A program made the translations under genes and the position numbers. A model generated the notes under the pieces. It was given only the letters and a program-made list of their open reading frames with translations. It was not told the DNA's origin and did not search any database. From positions 1 to 22,999 of the forward strand of contig JAJKFJ010020937.1 in assembly GCA_027382625.1 (NCBI GenBank): a DNA stretch of 22,999 nucleotides, given 5' to 3'. This document shows positions 20,616-22,999 of the stretch, piece after piece (within the stretch, counting starts at the first letter, position 1; every line of letters starts with the position of its first letter). Origin of the DNA: Tetmemena sp. SeJ-2015 (taxonomy: Eukaryota; Ciliophora; Spirotrichea; Sporadotrichida; Oxytrichidae).

Positions 20616-20864
20616 AATGGTCTGTTACTTAAAAAATGATTCGCCTTAAAATAATGTCATTTGCTGAAAAGGGATATTACTGTTCTATGCACACATTCTG
20701 CCAATAGGAATAATGGATCAGAAATTTTAAAGCTTCAATACCAAAATATAAAATTAATATCGCAATCCACGAACTCTCCTAATTCACATAATTCTACATG
20801 CATCTCTAAGCTAACTAATTATCAAAAAATTAACAGTTTGTATATGATTTAGACTCGAAATTGA
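20616..20864 (+). CDS. Possible small gene or last exon
   Basis: The frame ends at TGA 20,862-20,864, with a 63-codon run lacking TAA, TAG and TGA. Segments include KRDITVLCTHSANRNNGSEI and an Asn/Ser-rich stretch. No clear ATG was found, so the 5' end is arbitrary. No family was recognised, and a chance frame is possible. Confidence 0.28.
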
Positions 20865-21600
20865 ATTTCATGTACATGCAAGACCTTATATATTTGTATC
20901 ACCTATTTCTATTCATTTATAATATGCTTTATATAAGAATTAAATAAAGATTTATTGAATATTTGAAATTTTACTTTTAATAATGGTAAAGTTAAATAAA
21001 AAATCTAATTACAATGTTATTTTAAATATTAAAATATTAGTAATCGATTTGCTTTATTTTTATATACACCATCAAATCTAGAGGAAATTTAAATACAATT
21101 AAGCAAATCATGCAATAATATTTTAAAAAGCTTTTATTGTGGTGAGGACAAATTAATCAACCTATATAAAAATTAAAAGGGTACTCATGCTTAGGGGAGG
21201 TTTTATTTTTTAAAAAAAATGATTTGAAACTTATTATTAATTTTTAAAGTTTTTTGTAGGTTGAGCTTTGTTTTAAAAATTTTAAAGCGACATCTAAGGT
21301 AGCAAGTAGTTTAAATACGCAACTAGTGTTAGTAAAGAATAAAAAAAATTATTCATAAAATTTTAAAATTAAATAAAACTTTAAAATTATAAAATTTATA
21401 ATGAGATAACTATAAATTTCATTAAATTTCTTAAAGTAGAGTATTTATTTAGGATGGTAGTAAAATAAGTTCCTTAATTATATATTTGATAGTCTAAATT
21501 CAAAGATAAACCCCATTACCTATATACTTAGATAAATAGTGAATAGATATTAATGATCATAATATACGATAAAGACGCATTCCCAAAATAGCAGAAAACA
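20865..21600. other. AT-rich stretch, nothing recognised
   Basis: No coding-like frame, inverted repeat or RNA gene is visible here. Confidence 0.45.
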
Positions 21601-21605
21601 CTTAA

Positions 21606-22280
21606 TTAAGACAAGCCAGATCTCTCAAATCTAAAAAAGGACCTTCAGGCACCCACCGCTAATTCATCTCTAATGCTAAAAATATGAGATCTCGTATTCT
21701 CCACTTCAATTTTTGACTTTAGTTTGCATGTATAGTTAGTCTTAATGTTTAAAAAGTGTTGGATTTTATATTTCGAAATAATGGTGGATGATGCTCATAA
21801 TGGGGTATTAAGACAGGGGGGTTGTCTTAAAGTTTTGGCTTAATTCGACCTTTTTCCATATGGACCTAGTATAACCTGTATTATGAATTTAACTGATGCA
21901 TTTAATCTCTCTAATGCCTATATAATACTTTGCTTATTAATAGTTAATTGGATTAATTCTAATAATTTTAAGGATTATGGATTTCGAAAATTTGAATTAA
22001 GACAGCTAAATTGGCACATTGCCGGCAAAATCGCCTAAAAAGAGTCACAGTAAATCGGAGGTAAGTCTTAAAAATCCGCCATTATACTCATTTTACTCAG
22101 CATTTAAAGAGCTATCACCATGTCCTATTTTGGCAGCTCTCCTAATATAAATGGCAAAAATATCTGCAAAAGAGAGGATTTTCATTGCTAAATTTGAATT
22201 AAGACAGGTGAGAATTTAATTAAGACAGCCTATTTATTAACCAAATTCCTCAAACTTTATTAGTATAAATAATTAAGACA
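21606..22280 (+). repeat. Cluster of TTAAGACA octamers upstream of a gene
   Basis: Direct copies begin at 21,606, 21,808, 21,997, 22,199, 22,220 and 22,273. An inverted copy at 21,823-21,830 forms a hairpin with that at 21,808 around a G-run. Most are preceded by AA or GAA and followed by RG or AGC, giving a consensus near AATTAAGACARG. One more inverted copy lies inside the downstream gene at 22,464. The last direct copy is six bases before the ATG at 22,286. I saw only one other copy in the window (16,168). Confidence 0.65.
21615..21815 (-). CDS. Coding-like minus-strand stretch
   Basis: A 49-codon minus-strand run without reassigned codons (about 21,794-21,648) includes KSKIEVENTRSHIFSIRDEL. 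It continues past a TGA read as Trp to RSFFRFERSGL. Neither start nor stop is clear. It overlaps two copies of the TTAAGACA motif at its edges and may be an exon of an upstream divergent gene. Confidence 0.3.
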
Positions 22281-22285
22281 AGCCT

Positions 22286-22999
22286 ATGAGCTTAATTCAA
22301 GAAGATCCCCTCCCTGATCTTGAAGCCTCAGCAAATCTCAAGAATCCCTCCAGTAAGATTACTTAATATACCATTCATTACTTTCAGATGCGGAGAATTC
22401 ATTTGTAAAAGAATTAGACCCTGATTCATTGTCTACAAAAAGTTTACTTAATTCAAATGTGGGTGTCTTAAATCCTGATGGTAATGTTGGGAAAATTCGA
22501 GGTCGTAAATCCAACTATTAAAATGCTCAGGACTCTGATAAAATTGAACGAGCTAAGTAAATTTTGATCGCCTGTGACTATAGGATTGAGGATTTACTTG
22601 TTATTCCTGAGTTTAAGGGTTATGATTGATCAGCAGACTTTCGAAGATATTTGAAAAAGTTCCTCCACAATCATAAATAGAAAAAATCTTAAATCCAAAA
22701 ACCCATTGATAATGACCTTACTATTTCAGATAAGGATTCATTCTAATCAGTTAAGAATATCTCTCCTGATGAGGAGATTAAAATGTCTGATATTTCTCAA
22801 TTATAAGATGCGCCAAAATAAGAGGGTCTTATTCAAATAGATTAAGGCGCGCTTTTTGGCTATGAAAGACTTCTCTCATATTATGAAAATTTTAAGACCT
22901 CACCTCCTCAAACAAAAGCTATTATCTTACAAGAAATAACTCTAAGAAATACATAGTCTCTTTATTAATTCCTCGATATATGCAAGAATCAATTGGATT
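22286..22999 (+). CDS. Uncharacterised protein, 5' part (runs off window end)
   Basis: The ATG at 22,286 opens a short exon (MSLIQEDPLPDLEASANLKN). A 35-nt intron (22,353-22,387) follows, then one frame runs to the window end with about 200 codons. The first 49 codons after the splice have no reassigned codon; the whole exon has eleven (ten TAA/TAG as Gln, one TGA as Trp in KGYDWSADFRRYLKKF). The protein is hydrophilic and rich in Asp, Ser, Lys and Gln. It includes a basic GKIRGRKSNYQ, a helical-looking IERAKQILIACDYRIEDLL, and YERLLSYYENFKTSPPQ near the end. No domain was recognised. Consistent amino-acid composition makes this the most convincing ordinary gene of the window. Confidence 0.7.
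22353..22387 (+). other. Intron, 35 nt
   Basis: The intron begins GTAAGATTAC, has an ACTTAAT branch-like motif and ends TACTTTCAG. It joins exon 1 to exon 2 in phase 1 and creates an AAT codon at the junction. Confidence 0.65.

Noticed and set aside
1..22999. tRNA, rRNA, CRISPR array or telomere repeats
   Set aside because: No T-arm-like GGTTCRANNCC with matching stems, no conserved rRNA core, no regularly spaced direct repeats and no ciliate telomere repeat tract was seen by eye.

Overview
This window reads as AT-rich ciliate DNA. Several gene-like frames make sense only if TAA and TAG are read as glutamine and TGA as tryptophan inside genes, with TGA also used as the stop. That pattern matches the ambiguous code known from karyorelictean ciliates such as Loxodes; the related three-way code of the heterotrich Condylostoma is the main alternative. 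Introns are short (about 15-57 nt), start GTAAG/GTAAA and end TAG/CAG/AAG. Because all three stops can be sense codons here, open-frame length is weak evidence. I relied on runs free of reassigned codons, splice signals, start/stop placement and one case of homology within the window.

Layout. 1-304 is the 3' end of an intron-bearing gene. 821-1189 (minus) is a gene fragment with a diverged copy at 16,800-17,189 (plus). Immediately next to the fragment sits a 5.7-kb palindrome (1192-6894): two nearly identical 2.29-kb arms around a 1.1-kb unique spacer, flanked by TA. It lies inside sequence that is continuous in the other copy. At 7410-7912 is a 503-bp TA-flanked inverted-repeat element carrying a complete two-exon gene. 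8125-8608 (minus) is a gene with very short introns. 8652-9454 is an inverted-repeat element with G-run ends. 10,399-11,604 (minus) is a long coding-like frame whose 5' part overlaps a hairpin element (11,133-11,842). 12,471-13,588 is a third long-TIR element with a roughly 200-codon minus-strand frame and subterminal GGTCAG clusters.

13,589-21,600 is mostly very AT-rich, with a few short coding-like islands and the 16.8-kb copy. The right end holds a clear gene (22,286 to the window end, one 35-nt intron) preceded by a cluster of the octamer TTAAGACA.

The dominant theme is an accessory or germline-like region packed with inverted-repeat elements of unrelated families. Four of the five have TA-compatible flanks, and several carry coding sequence. 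No protein could be assigned confidently to a known family. No tRNA, rRNA or CRISPR array was seen.
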